From Haberlea rhodopensis (taxonomy: Eukaryota > Streptophyta > Magnoliopsida > Lamiales > Gesneriaceae): a stretch of 64,000 nucleotides of DNA. Both the position numbers and the translations under genes were made by a program. This document shows, one piece after another, positions 63,356-64,000 of this stretch; the first letter of the stretch is position 1; each line of letters opens with the position of its first letter. Below the pieces are notes generated by a model that saw only the letters and a list, made by a program, of their open reading frames with translations, searched no databases and was not told the origin of the DNA. The stretch covers positions 8,008,598-8,072,597 of the forward strand of contig CAJQUN010000023.1 in the NCBI GenBank assembly GCA_907163345.1, given 5' to 3'.

Positions 63356-64000
63356 CTGGAGGATCTAAAGAAAGGAAGCGTGACTTCCGCTTCAGGTATT
63401 TTTGTTATAGAAGTCAATTTATCTACTTCTTCATCATGGGTATTAGATACTGGATGTGGATCTCACATTTGTGTAAATGTGCAGGATCTAAAAAGGAGTA
63501 GGACGTTGGCGAAAGGTGAAGTTGATCTCCGAGTTGGAAATGGAGCAAGAGTTGCTGCATTAGCTATAGGAGATTATCATTTAGCTTTACATTCTGTTTT
63601 ATCATTGATTTTGAAAGATTGTTATTTTGTGCCTTCAATTACTAAAAACATTATATTTCTTGTTTGGACAAGTATGGATTTTCATTTATAATAAAGGACA
63701 ACTGTTGTTCTATTTATTTAAATGATATGTTTTATGCTAGTGCACAAATGGTGAATGGTCTTTATGTATTAAATCTTGATATGCCTATCTATAACATAAA
63801 TACTAAAAGTATTAAAAATAATGATTGTAATCCGACTTATCTCTGGCACTGTCGCTTGGGCCACATAAACGAGAACCGCATATCTAAACTTCATAAGGAT
63901 GGAGTATTAGATTCATTTGATTTTGAATCATATGAAACATGCGAATCTTGTTTAATGGGCAAGATGACTAAAGCCCCTTTCAAGGGACATGTTGAAAGGG
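63356..64000 (+). pseudogene. T protease and pre-integrase region, second copy, truncated by the window
   Basis: Protease as in copy 1 (SSWVLDTGCGSHICVN), but a 4-base loss near 63654 after SITKNII shifts the frame and ends it at 63691. The rest of the pre-integrase region (LWHCRLGHINENRI, CESCLMGK) continues in the other frame to the window end. Confidence 0.88.

Larger units (their letters stand above)
51835..64000 (+). mobile_element. T: Copia element in tandem (LTR-internal-LTR-internal)
   Basis: Plus-strand Ty1/Copia element, Tork/TNT1-like by its pol phrases but clade not certain. LTRs start at 51835 and 59166, and internal regions follow each, so the period is 7331 bp. The second internal region runs off the window end within the pre-integrase region. 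The two LTRs show two substitutions by eye in 1504 bp, and the two internal regions only a handful in 3.3 kb. It is the youngest-looking element here. Both units share a gag stop and a gag frameshift. Confidence 0.92.

Overview
This is a plant nuclear window, almost certainly from a flowering plant and probably a eudicot. One host gene is recognisable: a three-exon, minus-strand NAC transcription factor at 616-2579, with consensus splice sites. From about 7.9 kb to the end of the window the sequence is a stack of nested LTR retrotransposons. There are no operons, ribosome binding sites or bacterial features. I saw no tRNA, rRNA or CRISPR array.

Layout. 1-3050: NAC gene and its flanks. 3051-7907: AT-rich intergenic DNA with a possible short inverted-repeat transposon, a decayed Sirevirus-like LTR (about 3290-4308), a decayed Tekay-like LTR (from 6175) and one isolated exon-like stretch (7518-7587). 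7908 onward: an Athila-type Ty3/Gypsy element on the plus strand. Its LTR, primer site, gag and protease survive in three pieces (7908-10210, 21727-22759, 51743-51834) separated by later insertions.

Nesting. Into Athila went (i) S1, a minus-strand Sirevirus (Ty1/Copia), 10211-21726, TSD GAAAC; (ii) G1, a plus-strand Tekay/Del chromovirus (Ty3/Gypsy), 22760-51737, TSD CCTTT; (iii) T, a plus-strand Copia element starting at 51835. G1 itself received S2, a second Sirevirus, inside its 5' LTR (22879-33582, TSD AGGTG), and G2, a related Tekay element, inside its RNase H region (38330-47828, TSD GCATG). Protein reading resumes across each junction once the insertion and one TSD copy are removed. 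T is present as LTR-internal-LTR-internal with a period of 7331 bp and runs off the window end. Every element carries stop codons or frameshifts in gag-pol, so none looks autonomous as it stands.

Points that stand out. The LTRs of Athila, G1 and G2 all carry clusters of CGATCG-based palindromes, often about 21 bp apart, although Athila and Tekay are separate lineages. The two Sirevirus LTRs instead carry tandem arrays (33-bp units in S1, about 78-bp units in S2) upstream of their TATA boxes. T has a long leader with six inverted-repeat motifs. Many inactivating stops are explained by C-to-T changes in glutamine codons, as expected for silenced, methylated repeats.
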